Positions 45,101-58,125 of a DNA stretch of 64,000 nucleotides are shown piece by piece (the stretch's first letter is position 1; every line of letters starts with the position of its first letter). A model generated the notes under the pieces. The model did no database searches. It had not been told where the DNA came from and saw only the letters and a program-made list of their open reading frames with translations. Location: positions 1,529,001 through 1,593,000 of the forward strand of contig CAJHZI010000495.1 in the NCBI GenBank assembly GCA_905160935.1. The letters run 5' to 3'. The translations under genes were made by a program, and so were the position numbers. The DNA comes from Enchytraeus crypticus (Eukaryota > Annelida > Clitellata > Enchytraeida > Enchytraeidae).

Positions 45101-46472
45101 TAAATACGAAATAAATGTAAAATTGCACAAGAGAACAAGGCTTTCAGGAGAAAAGAACAAGAAGTAGTGGAAAAATACAAATAAAACGCTGTGAAAACAT
45201 CGATGGGGTCGACATTTCTGTACGGATGTGGTTAAGAAGGACAGAAATGATTAGTTGGACTCACAAAATTACAAATGAACAAGTTCTCGAGATTTTGTAC
45301 AGATGTCTATCTGTACAAACTCTCGAGAGTCAATAAAAGTGATAAGAAATCGAAAGAAAATCAGGATAGGACATACTATAAGGGGATGGTTTGTCGAGGG
45401 ATGTAATAGAAGAATGCAAGAGAAGAGATAGAGGCAGCTCATGACACAGGATGCTGGGTTATTTGATAATAAATTCATATAAAAAGAAGAGGAAGGCTGA
45501 AGATAGAATTGGTTGAAAGAGTTATATCCCATGACCTGCCATTAGGCAGTGAACTAAAAGAAGATAATTAAATTACTTTCGTCAGTCAATAAAAACTATA
45601 GTTTAGCAATGTTTAGAACATGCCACCAGCACAGCCTTAGAGGCCAAAATTGGACTCTAAATTGAACTGTGTTTTCAAATGTTGTAACAAATGAAGTTCA
45701 CAATGAGTTCGCAAGAGACGACACTTTGTAAATACTAGACAGTCCACAGATTTGTTTGTCCCAATGACTATCAGATACTTAATAATACGCCTTAAAATGA
45801 ACTGCCACACCTCATAGCTAAAGCGTAAGACGTATTTGACATTTGATTTATGCCAAAGCTAGACAAATTTAGTCATACAAATTCTCATTTCGAACAAGAG
45901 CCTAATCTTAAACTATCACGTTTAAGAACGTATTTGAAAAATTATAGTATGATTTGAGGGGTCTAGGTTTGAGTCAGTATTAACACTACTTCATACCCTA
46001 GCCCTGAAGATAAATTTTATAAATGTTGGCTCAGTCATAAAGTTTTTAAAAAAATGCATAACCAAGGTAGGCTAAGAAATTCAGATAATATATACACTAC
46101 CAATACATATCAGTTACACTAATAGCGAAAGTGTTCTAAAAATTTAAACTTGTACGCATATAGTTCAGTCTGAATTTTGGCGGAATCTTGTTTGTGTTCC
46201 CAAATTTAAATCTGGCTTTCGAAATTTTGCAAATAATTTAATATTTCTAAAGGTCTTAGCCCTTAATTATACTGCCAAATTTCCCAGATTATCCTTTAGA
46301 CATTCAGTTAAAGTTAGATCTAATCGCAAATTTCAGAATTTCGAAATTGAAACTCAAAAAATGCTAAATCAAACTAAATTCGGCTAATAAAGTTTATTTC
46401 CTGAAATAACTACGCAATCACAACAATGTTTACAGATTGCAATATATAATCCGTAGTAGATTTTAATACCAT
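42060..46472 (-). CDS. H2A.Z: Histone H2A variant H2A.Z, four exons
   Basis: Complement join of 46470..46472 (start, tentative), 44654..44845, 44053..44182 and 42060..42121; 128 residues, the usual H2A.Z length. This variant replaces H2A at promoters and regulatory nucleosomes. The N-tail [74 protein letters not shown] and the [20 protein letters not shown] docking region are diagnostic. The last residues GKKGNPQAP differ from the vertebrate GQQKTV end. The first intron falls right after the start ATG, an arrangement I recall for vertebrate H2A.Z. ATG at 46472-46470, followed at once by GTATTA, is the only ATG-GT I found between 44930 and 46690. A CpG-rich stretch lies just upstream. The protein call is certain; exon 1 is inference. 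Confidence 0.93.
43200..44052 (-). repeat. H2A.Z intron 3 minisatellite, units of 37 and 44 bp
   Basis: About 20 units of CAGTACAGTACAACACATAT plus ACCAGTACAACAGTACACAT or ACCAGTACACCACGCAT on the plus strand. Read on the minus (gene) strand each unit starts GTACTGTACTG, the same as the exon 3 donor. No stops occur in several frames, which creates long but meaningless Tyr/Gln/Thr-rich open frames. Confidence 0.95.
44053..44182 (-). CDS. H2A.Z: H2A.Z exon 3
   Basis: [20 protein letters not shown] to KATIAGG. The acceptor is GTGTGGCAG; the donor GTACTG is the first of many such sites in the following minisatellite. Confidence 0.95.
44654..44845 (-). CDS. H2A.Z: H2A.Z exon 2
   Basis: 64 codons, [10 protein letters not shown] to EYLTAE. 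The acceptor CATTGAAAG lacks a good pyrimidine tract; the donor is GTACTG. Confidence 0.93.
45010..45562 (+). mobile_element. RTE-like LINE C-terminal fragment
   Basis: [20 protein letters not shown] is clear near 45060, followed by degraded copies of the VTNEQVL, RIGHTI and DLPLGS blocks and a GTGAACTAAAAGA tail. It is in sense opposite to H2A.Z and lies in intron 1 of my model. Confidence 0.7.
46470..46472 (-). CDS. H2A.Z: H2A.Z exon 1 start codon (tentative)
   Basis: AAAATG followed directly by GTATTA. The phase-0 junction gives Met-Ala-Gly-Gly, as in other H2A.Z proteins. Confidence 0.5.
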
Positions 46473-46559
46473 TTTAATTGTAGATTTTCGGATTTAGCTA
46501 GACGCTAATAAGCTGCTCGAATTTAGGCAAAAAGTCGTAAATTATCTAAAATTCTCTGA

Positions 46560-46690
46560 AAATTCGTCAAAATTTCGCTCCCGCTTCCGACGATCGGCGC
46601 TTCTCTATCGACGCTCAAAGAACAAAGCAAAGACGCGCAAGAGTCACGTGACTACGTGGTGACTTCAAACACGACCCCGAGAAATTGTAT
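46560..46690 (-). promoter_or_regulatory. Candidate H2A.Z promoter, CpG-rich with E-box
   Basis: A short CpG-rich island in AT-rich DNA, about 100 bases upstream of the proposed start. It includes the palindrome GTCACGTGAC at 46643-46652 (E-box CACGTG), CTTCCG ETS-like sites and CGATCG. No TATA box is evident. The assignment is by position and composition only. Confidence 0.45.
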
Positions 46691-47171
46691 CCTACCAAGA
46701 AATTTGCATAGTTTTAAGTATTGACCTACTTTATTTCACTATAAGATACGTTAGATACATAAAAAATAAAATAATCTGTTTCTATATAGGAAAAGTATCG
46801 TTATTTGAGACTATAAAAATATATTCTATTAAATATATTAAATATATTTTATCCTTTGAGTAGTAAATTATCCTAAAATAACTCGGACTGCTGGTTTTAA
46901 AAATTGAGAACTCTGTTCTAAATGAATGTCTAAAATTCAAAATATGCCAAAATATTTAAAAATATTCTATTGATATTAAAAATATTGTAATTATTAGATT
47001 TTGATCGCCGAAATTGGAGATTTTTTAGCGTCTCCATTCCGGAACAGAATAAACTTATATGGCACTGAAAGTGCCGTGGAAGCGTCGAATGACTTACTAT
47101 ATAGAATTTCAAGAGGTGATTTTTCCACACGTGGGTCTTCTTTATGGCTCGCTGCTGATTATTATAATAAC

Positions 47172-47420
47172 AATAACACACATTATAGTGAAATGATCAA
47201 CTGTGTTGATATCTATCACTTTTAATACCACATGTTAAATCCGTTAGGCAATTTAGTCCATTTTCCGTGTAATCAGTCCAGTGAATGTCCGAGATTTTAC
47301 TCTCAGATCAGCGCGGCTGGGATTCGAACCCACGAGGGTTAAATTCACCTCAGGAGTGTCATTTAAAACTTCATGACGTTATCTACACCCGTAACCATTG
47401 CGCGATTGAGACATTCAAAT
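47172..47420 (+). mobile_element. Interspersed repeat E, copy 2
   Basis: Shares CAACTGTGTTGATATCTATC, GGCAATTTAGTCCATTTTCC and GCGGCTGGGATTCGAACCCA with 18440-18680. GATTCGAACC is a good B box. Fragments may also lie near 31041 and 33170. Confidence 0.7.
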
Positions 47421-47994
47421 ATTAATTATTAGCAAATAGGCCCTGCATGATACAACATTGATACCTAGAACATCAATGAGCTAGGTCTATGCTAGCAGAG
47501 CTGGCGGAATCCAAACAGGATTGCAAAAACCTAGGCCTATAAGAAAAGCTAAGCTTATTTAAATCTCTACTTTAAAATTATTTTCATACGAATTAAATGT
47601 GTAATTATAGTATTGTCATGATTTATTCTATCTATTGTCGTGATATACTAGTAATTAAGCGTGGTAAGTTTTTGGAGATACATAAGCCTATAGGAAATAT
47701 TTTAAATATATTTGGAATATTTTATTCTTTAAGAATAAGTATATTTTATTCTTAGTTTAATTATTATATATTCCTTTATTACATGAAATCTGATACACCG
47801 CAGAAAACGTACACACATACAAATGGAAATATAGAAAGCAATAAACATAGCATTATGCAGACATTGTTTCAAAGAAACTTAATATTAATTTAATTGCAAC
47901 TGTACCTACTCGATAATTGAAAATTAGGTTATATTTGTGCAAAATTTCTATCTAATACCCACATTTTCCCTACCATTGCCCCTGCCTAGTTTAG

Positions 47995-48372
47995 ATTCAC
48001 CTGTTGACATCTCTATTCTGTTTAGAATAGAGATGATTCACGAGATGTCACCGTGTGGTTTAGATTAGAGATGATTCACCAGATGTCACCGTGTGGTGTA
48101 GATTAGAGATGATTCACCAGATGTGACCGAGTGGTTTAGATTAGAGATGATTCACCAGATGTCACCGAGTGGTTTAGATTAGAGATGATTCACCAGATGT
48201 CACCGAGTGGTTTAGATTAGAGATGATTCACCAGATGTGACCGAGTGGTTTAGATTAGAGATGATTCATCAGATGTGACCGAGTGGTTTAGATTAGAGAT
48301 GATTCACCAGATGTCACCGTGTGGTTTAGATTAGAGATGATTCACGAGATGTCACCGATTGGTTTAGAATAG
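47995..48372 (+). repeat. 38-bp minisatellite
   Basis: About nine units of AGATTAGAGATGATTCACCA plus GATGTCACCGAGTGGTTT, with TCAC/TGAC and GAGT/GTGT variants. Confidence 0.92.
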
Positions 48373-48832
48373 AGGTGATTCTGTCTCCAGGAGTCACTCA
48401 GGGGCTTTACTTTAGTCAGCAAAGTTAGGCCTAAATCAAAAGGCTACAAAATTGACTAGTACTTAAATTTTAATTTACAAAATTAAAAATGAGTTAACAA
48501 AGCACTATATCAAGCGACATTGATCCTTTCGTTCTAATAATTCCATTACGAAGTTAGAAGAAACAGTAATATGCGTTAACTGGTGATTTTGAAACCGCTC
48601 AACTGCATCGAAGCAGCCTTCGATCAAATTCTACCGTTTGTTATATGTCCATTATACGGGCAACAATTTTGTAATTTTGTTCAAATCTGTTCCGTAATTA
48701 TAAGTAGGTCTACATCAACAAAGAGTGAAATCATAGTGTAAACGGGTGCAATTGCCTAAAACATTCCTCTCGATGTTCTTGTTTTAAACATACATGTGCA
48801 GCCTAGCCTAAACTGAGATCAACTCGTAAACC

Positions 48833-48997
48833 TCCATTCCACTAGTACCCTTCCTTGGACTGATTACCCGGATTTTGGCTCGCACCGTTTGTAGAACCCT
48901 CACTCTGCTCATCGGTTTTGATTTGGTTCCACAGTGCTACATGCTATCATGGACAACAGTAGCGCTGTATTCGTATTGTTGTTGTCGTTATTGTTAG
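48833..48997 (+). mobile_element. CR1/L2-like LINE 3'-UTR copy, old
   Basis: CCCTTCCTTGGACTGATTAC, GGATTTTGGCTCGCACCGTT, TTCCACAGTGCTACATGCTA and GGACAACAGTAGCGCTGTAT follow the order of the 36890-37040 sequence. Confidence 0.65.
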
Positions 48998-49734
48998 CCT
49001 GTTCGGTATGAAATGATTGAAATCTTGCTTGAATCAATTTCCTAAAATGTCCAAAGCCACACTGAATGAAATCTACTGTATGGGTCTTTCTATATGTTCT
49101 CCAGTCCCACGTTACTAAGCATTTTGATAGCCTATTGCTACTTCTACAGTAGACACGGAAAGGACTTTTGTAAGACCTATCCGCGTCGAATATACATAAA
49201 ATACAGCGTTACTTTTGAATTTTGCAGTAATGCTATTGCATTCAAACTTAAAGCAGACAAGAACATAAATATTTCTGCTTTTGAATTGAACGTTACACGC
49301 GGCGTCAGTAAAATTCACTGTAGCATGCTCGAACTCAATACATTAAATCATCTCGACCTTTTTACTTAAAAATAGTCTGCGCCTGCATCGTCCATTAATA
49401 AATTCATAGTCAGCTTTTAACCAGCAAATCGTGAGAGATATTTTACAATAGATAATGGTTGCAGCCAATTCGTCTACAGCATGGTCTGGATCCATTGTCA
49501 TTCGTTCTGCTATATCTGTCACTTTATGTGCGTCTATAATAATACTTCAACTCCAACTTCTGTAACGATATGTTGTCACTGAACTACTGTTCACGCATCT
49601 ATCTTCAATTTTTCTTTTTTAAAAATAAAAATGTGGCATAGAATGACGATTAAGAATCTGTGCGCCAAATCAAGTTATACTGATAATATGCCAGGCTTCT
49701 AGTAGGATGTCGATGTTAGTCATAATTAAATTAT

Positions 49735-49945
49735 GTAAAACTGACAGGAAGGCAACGGGAAGTCATCTAAGAAGCTGTGTTTTCAAAAGCTATAGGCTAA
49801 ATAAGATTTGGATAAGGCATTTCCTGCCTTTCGTGAAAGAATTACCTTGTTGATCTATGGAGTGCTCTTTGTGGAAAGTGAAGCAGACATTGAGTATGAA
49901 TTTGTACCTTGGACCTGCCACTTGGTAGAACACTAGATAGGGATA
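49735..49945 (+). mobile_element. Family D repeat copy
   Basis: AAGGCAACGGGAAGTCATCT, GAATTACCTTGTTGATCTAT and GAATTTGTACCTTGGACCTG match the reverse of 4972-5150. Confidence 0.6.
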
Positions 49946-50212
49946 TTTAGTATATATATTCTACTCAGTAACATTCAATTCCAAGGAATGCTATAGATGG
50001 CAACAAAGTCATCATGATGTTCTTACATAATCTGCATTATATTTCATAGAAAACTACAAGCCGTGGGCCGAAGTGCGAATTCGTGATGGGAATTCACTGC
50101 GGGATATTTGGCGTAGGCTGGCACACTTTTATGTCTCACAATTTCACACGCATTCAAACAGATTACAACATACATGTCTGTACGCAAACATCATGTGGCT
50201 TTACATGTAAGA

Positions 50213-50346
50213 GCTGGTAAAGCTTATATTAAAGCCAGTTACCTCACTCGAAAGCGATGTCAGTGACGAGAGAGCCCAGGATTTGAACCCCGTACATACT
50301 GATCCACGGTCGAATATCTTACCGGCGTCGACACTGGCTTCAACCG
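50213..50346 (-). mobile_element. SINE-A copy
   Basis: Reverse copy: CAGTTACCTCACTCGAAAGC, AGCCCAGGATTTGAACCCCG, TACTGATCCACGGTCGAATA and CACTGGCTTCAACCG. Confidence 0.85.
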
Positions 50347-52419
50347 ACATGCATATAATTAAACAAAAACAGCCGTTTCAAGGTATGATACGACGAACTA
50401 AAGAAATATTCTTGCCTAAACAACAAGAACGAGACCAACCACAAGTCTCAAGACCGAGACAAAGACCTTTAAAAGTTGCCTCGAATTATAAAGGGCTACT
50501 ACACCGGTTGTTAAAAGAAACGAGAAGTAAACTTTTTCTTTTCACGAAGAAGAGGTGAAGTTTCCTAATTTCTTATCATCAAATATATATCCTGTCAAAT
50601 GAAAGAATCGAAAAAACTAATTAGTCTACTCTAAATCGTGCCGGTCCAATAAATTGAGTGGCAGTGAACTAGGAAGATAACAAAAAAAGGAAATAAGTAC
50701 TTGAAATCAAATGATAACTGAGAAGATAACAGATTGCAAAAGATTAACACATCCCAGCTTACGTGTTATATTTTCAACATATTTTATCACAAAATCATTT
50801 CACATTATAAAGAACCATTTTAAATTAACCAATTGAGACACACATCCAAAAATTTAGCAATACAAGGCAGTGAATAACTACAAACATTTTGTTCAAGCAC
50901 ACTTTTCTGACATTCACCAATACACATACAAACACCTACACACGAACACCAATAAACAAACACCCACACGCACACGCACACATTTTCTCGAATGTGCACG
51001 GTGAAGCCTGTAAGGCAGCTAGACACTTCGGCTGTGTCATGCTCAGGAACCGTGACGTAGACTCTACTGCCTCTAGCGCGGAGTTTTAATAAACTTAACT
51101 GCACAGCCATAGCCATATTTGAAGCTCCACCTGAACAGTGTTGTTGTATAAAATATCATCTTTAGAATTAGTCACTTTTTCACTGAAAACATTGCGCTCT
51201 GATTGGTGGGTAATTGTGTTTTCATTGCTTTTTTCACGTATTTTTAGTATTATACTATATAGCTGCATTTCGATGGGCATTTTTTAAGAACGTGCGGGGT
51301 AGTCGTAGAAGACGATAGAGTTGAACAATCTTGGTTTTTTCTCTAGATTTTGTTTGCTAAATATAACTGGAAACAAGAGTTACCACATGAATAAAACTAA
51401 AATGGAAGAAACAAGGCACGAAAATCGCTTGATATATTGGCTTAGCCGTCACATGCTCTCTCTAGTCATATACCATCCTAGATATGTGATTCTAAAGTCT
51501 AAATAGGATGACATACATGCAGTATGAGCTCAATAGCTTCTTAAATTGTTCCACAACATAATATAGTGCCTAAATGAGGTCGAGTATGGGCTCATAGCAC
51601 ACGTGGCCTTTGTGTCTTGGCCTGCTAGTCGTGGCGAGGATATAGAACTTTCTGAGGCTAATTAACAAATGAGAGCTTATTATTGTTCTCTCAAGCTAAA
51701 AGCTTTCAACTAGATAGTTTGTGCTGTTGTAAATATTGTCTTAGCAAACCTGATCTAGGAAATTTCATTCGCTAAAGATTACTGCGGCTCAGTAATTCGA
51801 AAAGGTAAGTTTTACTGTTTGTCATCATTTAGCTATATCGTAAGAAAATATGTTTTAAAAGAATTTGTTCAGTTAGAATAGCCTACATTTAGACAGAGGG
51901 AATTGGAGACTAGAGATAGGGAGGTTAATCGTGCAGCGGATTACGAGTGTGTGACTAATGATTTCTCTTTAGTGTTCACGATAGGCCTATGCTGTGAGCA
52001 ATACTCAACATTAGGCAATGACATGAACATGTTGATATCTCATAGGCCTTTATGTTTAGGTGTTAAAAGCGTCATAGATTTGACTCAATTGTACCAAATT
52101 TATGAGCAGAGGGTTTCAGTGCAATTTCACTTCGATTAAAGTAACACTTGGTTTGTGTCTTAAACGCGAAAATCGTATAGTTGTATAGCTTCTTTTATTA
52201 AGTTGATAAGATAATCTGACGTACTTTAAGAGTAAAAATTTGTTGAAACCAAGTACGTAGCTATTAAATAAGTAGATAATTACATAATTCGATGCGATAA
52301 GTAATACTAATATGTAGGTTGTTTTACATATGACCGGCAACAAAACACGTTTTACTGATAAGTTCTGTGATATGCGTGGCCTTCGGTAATAGGGAAGAAC
52401 TTTTAACAAAAAGTCTAAA

Positions 52420-52988
52420 GAAAGACACAAAGAAAAAGATAATGAAAACCTTGGTTTGGACCACGATATTGTATGGATGTGAAACATGGACCTTAAGAAG
52501 GAAGATATTAGGAAACTGAAGGCATTGGATGTGGATATGGAGAAGACTGGAGAGGATTAACTGCATGGACTCGAAAGGTTACAAATGAGGAAGTTCTGAA
52601 TAGAGTTGGTACAGAAAGACAAATGATAATTTTTTTCAATTATAAAGAATTAAAACTGGTCTATCAGGACTAGCCATCAATTTTGTCCTAACAGTCTATC
52701 AAAATACTAACTAAAATAATCCATCAATTAAATTTAGATTGAATGTTGATAAATGTATTAAGAAATAGGAAGAAGAGTTAGATATGACACATTCTATGGG
52801 GGAAAATCTATTAAAAGAGCTCATAAAAGATAGAATGGGAGGAAAAAGAGACAGAGGCAGGCCGAGATTAGGATGTTAGATGAATTAAAGATCCGCTCAT
52901 ATGTGGACATGAACAGGAAAGCGGAAGACATTAAGAGTGGAGGCGTTATATACCATGGTTCTGCCAGTAGGCAGTGCACTAAGAGAGA
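52420..52988 (+). mobile_element. RTE-like LINE C-terminal fragment with internal insertion
   Basis: KTLVWTTILYGCETWTL is readable at 52443-52494, then VTNEEVL and GRGRPRLG-like blocks, and the ACCATGGTTCTGCCAGTAGG end. About 120 extra bases (roughly 52622-52745) interrupt it compared with 21795-22252. Confidence 0.75.
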
Positions 52989-53762
52989 GAAGCATGGTTA
53001 TCAAATGATCTAAGCTCTTACAAAGAACATTATCAATATGAAATGGAATCGAACATGAGTAATAATCGATTTTTCTGCTCTTATATATCATATTCGACAA
53101 CATTAAAGCAAAAAATGAGTAGTAATAATCAATGGAATAGTCGTGATCATGGTCTGGAGTAATTATGATTTAACTAGGGAAACATATGGAAAAGGATATA
53201 CGTGTATAAGTAAGATGTATTAGTTGGACCTCAGATGAGATATTGTTGAAACATTTTATTAAATCAGAAAGTTAATAAATCTTTAAATATATAAAAAAAA
53301 GAATTAATTTCTCAAATGAGATATTATTTAAATAGTTAAATGATGTTGTCAGTTTCATAATGTTTAGAAAATGATAAAACAATGACTCACTATGTCATTC
53401 CCAATTGAATTATAGAATAATTAGCAGTTAATTTTGACATTCAGATTCGAAAAGAAACAAAAATTTATAGTGTATTTTTCTTAGGTCGCTTATTTTCATA
53501 CATAGGCCTACTCTAATATAAAAATACATGTAATGGGAAGAATGACAGAAATATTCATAATGATACTGAATTTGTTAAATTGAATACAATTTAGGATAAG
53601 GATAGATTTATGTCATTAATCAAAATAATTAGGAAGCAAATTAAAACTGCATTCGATGAAATTTTCTACATTGTATATCCTGTTTAACGTCCTTGTCACA
53701 CTCCAGTGTCAAGTATGCAGGCTTTGTTGTAGCTTATTGGCTTGGAAAGTTGAACACAGTAA

Positions 53763-53965
53763 TCCATTCATCGTCAGCATCTGGCCTTTTTTCCAGTTTA
53801 ACTTGGGTTGATATTAGAAAATGTTGTAGCAATTTCTGGAGTCTAGGTGCTCACCAACCTAGACTCTTTCTGACGTTGGTTTGGACGTAAGTGCTCTGTC
53901 GCCTTTTGCGTCAACGGCAGTCCACGGTTGGTCTACTCTTCAGCATCCCGGAAACAACACGGGTA
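53763..53965 (-). mobile_element. Family C repeat copy
   Basis: Reverse of the 34234 copy: TTCCAGTTTAACTTGGGTTG, TGGAGTCTAGGTGCTCACCA, CTTTCTGACGTTGGT and ACAACACGGG. Confidence 0.65.
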
Positions 53966-54138
53966 AACAATTGAAAGCCGTTAGAGCGATCATTTTTGCC
54001 TGGAGGTATAAGAATAATAATTAGAAATTGATAACTCTATTAGTTATAGCAATTAGCAATTAACTGCAATAATTTCTAGGAATAAAATTAAGTCCTGGAT
54101 TCAGAGGTCGCTCAAATATCAAAATGAAAACTAGTAAT

Positions 54139-54298
54139 AAACTTACTGATCGATGGTGTCCTCTTATTAATAAACTTACTGATCGATAAGGTCCTCGTTG
54201 CAATAAACTTGCTGATCGATGGTGTCCTCTTAGTAGTAAACTTAAAGATTGATTTTGTTCTCGCAGTAGTAAACTAGAAGATTGATGTTGTCCTCCAT
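54139..54298 (+). repeat. Tandem units of about 39 bp
   Basis: Four diverged copies of AATAAACTTACTGATCGATG plus GTGTCCTCTTAGT. Confidence 0.8.
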
Positions 54299-54856
54299 CA
54301 TTCCATCATTGTTTATTAAGGAAAAGAATTAAAAGCCTTGCTTTGCTGATTAGAATATTCCTGAAATGTGCCTTGCACTTGAAACTGGTGTTGTCAAAGC
54401 AAAGAACTGTAAAACGTCTAAAAACTGGAACATATGAAAGGCAATTCTGACGGGGTTCTACCTTCTACACAATAAAAACTTGAATAGTCAAAAATTGCAC
54501 TTGAATGAAACTTGTTGATCAAAATCTTTAAGAGACGTAGAAATTTAAGTAGATTAATACGTCTTTTTCTACGTAAACGTAGAAAACGTTGACGTTTTCA
54601 CTTTGACATCTCAGACAGAAAATGATTGCTATACTTATAAGTTCTAACTAGACTTTAATTGTCTCTTTATGCGTGTAATTATATAGCATGCACAATTACA
54701 TTGAAAAGGATGCATCACCATCGGTTGAACCTTTGTACAGTCCGTGTAGCATTTTATACAGGTGAACTCTCACTTATTAACGCTGGTATACAAAGCTCTT
54801 TATAGCTTATTCTTTAGTTAACCACAACTTACGACTTGCTGAAAATGGTATTTTTT

Positions 54857-54898
54857 AGTTTCACGCAGTGATACTAAAAAATATCACTGCGTGAAACT
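54857..54898. other. Perfect 17-bp inverted repeat
   Basis: AGTTTCACGCAGTGATA and its exact complement around an 8-base loop CTAAAAAA. No transcript or element is recognised around it. Confidence 0.85.
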
Positions 54899-55270
54899 TT
54901 CGCCGATTAGTTTAAATGAGATTCTTCAGTCTTTTTGTACTGCTTAGTGGAAGGGAAAAAAGACAACTTCTATAACAAGTCCACTTACTCCGTTGACGCA
55001 TTGCATCCTCAGCTATGAACGAACTACATGTGCGTAGGCCTATATATTTTAATCATAGAATCTTGTGCATACTACCCTTGTCTTGTGCTATTAATAGACG
55101 TAGATAAGCATGTAGATATTTACAACATAAATAATTATGTTCTTGCACTTTGCCTACTTTTAAAATTTCATATACAGAGATAGTAATGTTGTGGAGTTAT
55201 GAAATTGTCCATCTTTGCCTTTATCGTTAGACATAGAGATCTATAAGTTAGTAATTATCTAAGTGTAAGT

Positions 55271-55303
55271 GTCCTAACTTATAAGTATCTTATAAGTTAG
55301 GAC
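55271..55303. other. Perfect 15-bp inverted repeat, 3-base loop
   Basis: GTCCTAACTTATAAG-TAT-CTTATAAGTTAGGAC. The function is unknown. Confidence 0.85.
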
Positions 55304-58125
55304 AAAGCTCTGGGTGCTAATTGATCGATTGATTGATAACTGATAAATTTTATCAGTTGGCTGATGTACTGGGTGTATTGAAAGAAATTTTTTTAAGGAT
55401 TTGTAAACTTGCAATCATTCATTCGATGAAGTTACAAATGATTGAATTTGAAGTGCACTCGAAGACACGATTTATATCTGTCAGTTTTACGTGCATATCA
55501 TTGGAAATTATATTATTAGAAAGCATGAACCACGCACGATGACACGATCATTTATCTCATTGTAGTACAATACTCCGCGTGCACGCAGGCTTCAGTGTGG
55601 ACATGTTTAAAAGTGCATTCAAAATTTCTTCTTGTCGGATTTGTTTCTTCAGTTTATAGCTTCTATCTTATATCTTCCATCAACAATCTTAGTGAGAGAG
55701 ATTGAAGGAAGTCGTAGTTTAGTACTCGGTGTCGCTGGGGATTCATAATTCTAGTTCTAACTAAATCCGAGGCAGTTGAAGCTGTTGGTATCAAAGATCT
55801 TTAAAATAAGTAGATATGGCATGACTGTTGTTTCAGCGATACCAGTTTTGTAACAAGAGCGACTTGATTTCCAGCATGCTCCATTCAATCGTGAGGGTAA
55901 ACAAAGCCCATTTGTCATTTGTGTATTTAACAGTAATTTCTGTAATTTCAGATTTATTTTATGATATCCGGCCTCTAAACGGTTAAAAGTGATGGCGTAC
56001 TATCGTTTCGCATTTGGGTATACAAATTCCAGGAATCCGGGAACTAAACAACGGGAAATATCTTTTAAAAGATTTGAAATAATAATTGTATGCATTTTGT
56101 ATTATAAAAATGTACATCCAAATAATTTTTGTCATGACGATATAATGGATAGATGTGACGATAAATATGCTACTAAAGTGTTTCACTATCGTTCAAAAGC
56201 TTTACAAAACTTCATTATTTTATACCTTTAAATAACGATCAACTGATATTGTTTACCTCAGGCTAGCAAAATTAGTCGTTGACATCACTGCAATTCTTGA
56301 ACTCAATGTTTACAATGGTTAAGATTGCCTTTGACACTTCTACGGTTTTTCTTTATTCTATGGTTGGTATACATATAGACCAATGGAAAACTGTACTTCT
56401 TTGATAGACCATTGCACGGAAGTCAGAAGTTTATTTATCAGAAGAACTTATATGTTCGTAAATAATATATATTGGGCTTATATGTCGCACTTTTGTGAGT
56501 TTTTGGCTTAAATATAGGTTGATTGATAGCTTATATGAGGGTTGATTGATAGCTTATGTGAGGAAATATTATTCTCTATTTTAACAAGCGCGAATTATTT
56601 TAAACACTTTTTGTTAACATGGTACCTCAATAGGTTTGTTAATAACTGGATGTTTTACCATGACTATCTCCTTACACTCGCTGCGTGGACCATTCATTCA
56701 ATCTTCTCATTTCTCTATCATCTATGCCCATATCTTCTACGAGCGTCATATAGAGCCATCATCAGCCACAATAACATCTCAAGACGTTGGCCCAATCAAG
56801 TTTTTCGTCCACATTTTCCTACTTAACAGAGCAGAAAGATTTGGCCGCTCTTATTCAACAGCTCGCAAAATAAATACAATAAAATGATTGTAGCCATTCA
56901 CACAACGTCATGTCGCCCAGCTTTGGCAGCTTTCTTTGTACAAGATTGGACTCAACAAAAGAGGTTTTAGAAATACGTCCAGCTTTTAGACGAACAAAGA
57001 AGTTCAACAGCGATTGTTGTGGAACCGTTACACGTTTACAAGTCACAACACTACGATGTAGTAAGTTATCAACTCACGAATCGAAGTCTGAGAAAATACT
57101 GAATATGTCCGAATTGGGTTGATCGTATAAAAATAATTATCTGGCTGTTTAATTAATAGTGACACTAACAGTGGTAAAAGTGTTAATTGAGAGCTAGGGG
57201 AGCGGTCAGAATTTTTCGAGCCCCCTACAATATAATGACAGGTCTCCTAGTATCTAATATAGGCCCCTAGCAGGGGAACGCACCTCATAAAAAACGAGAG
57301 TCAGGGGAACACAGATCCCCTGCGCCCCTCACTTTAACCGTTGGATACTAATAAGTGTACTGTAATAAGCTATTATTTTTCTGAAGCCGGGGTTCATAAT
57401 AAATAAGTAGTGTTGTTGGATGCAAGTCAAACGATTCACTGGTCTCTTTGATATGTTCAAACCAAAGCCAGAACTGCCAGAAAAGCCAGACGAGTTTTAA
57501 ACATTTTGATTTATTCCTTGAAAACTTGTCCATCTTTGGAGAAATGGCTTTTGATATAATGCAATGCAATCGTAGCTACGCGGCTGATTGAGTTTTGTGA
57601 AATATTTTGCAGTATTGAAGCAATTTAAATTTATTTAATTTCCGTTGTCCATCAACTTTATAGTATATGCTAGAGTTTGAGTGTTCTCGAAACAAAAATT
57701 CTCCCTGAACTGTTACAATAAAAATAATGCGTCCACTACAACAGATAATGACGCTTATGGAATCTGATAATAATGAAAGTGACGACTAACCTTTCAGTTC
57801 GATGATTTGATGAAATAAAAAAGTGGACACTTCGATAAAAAAAATCAGTTATACAATTGCAAATGAAAAAGAAAATAAAGAGGGTTGACATAAATTGGCA
57901 CTTGATAAAAGCGTGAAGAAAATGAAATAAGGGAAAATAACTTTATAGTAATTACTTTATTAGTTAATAATTAATTAGTTAAGGGAAAATTGCTTTATAA
58001 GTAATCAATTAATTTTATTAAAACTATGAGGAGAAAAAGGATATTATAGACTAGCCAATAAAATTATTATATTATGGGTATTTTCCCCTGCTGAAAGAAA
58101 TGTTTTATATTGTTTGCGAAAAGCA

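Noticed and set aside
47995..48372. Regular repeat array resembling a CRISPR
   Set aside because: Units are contiguous 38-base repeats without unique spacers, in an animal genome.
50820..51116. 98-codon minus-strand open frame
   Set aside because: Crosses a CA-rich simple repeat and ends in hydrophobic low-complexity sequence; no family resemblance.
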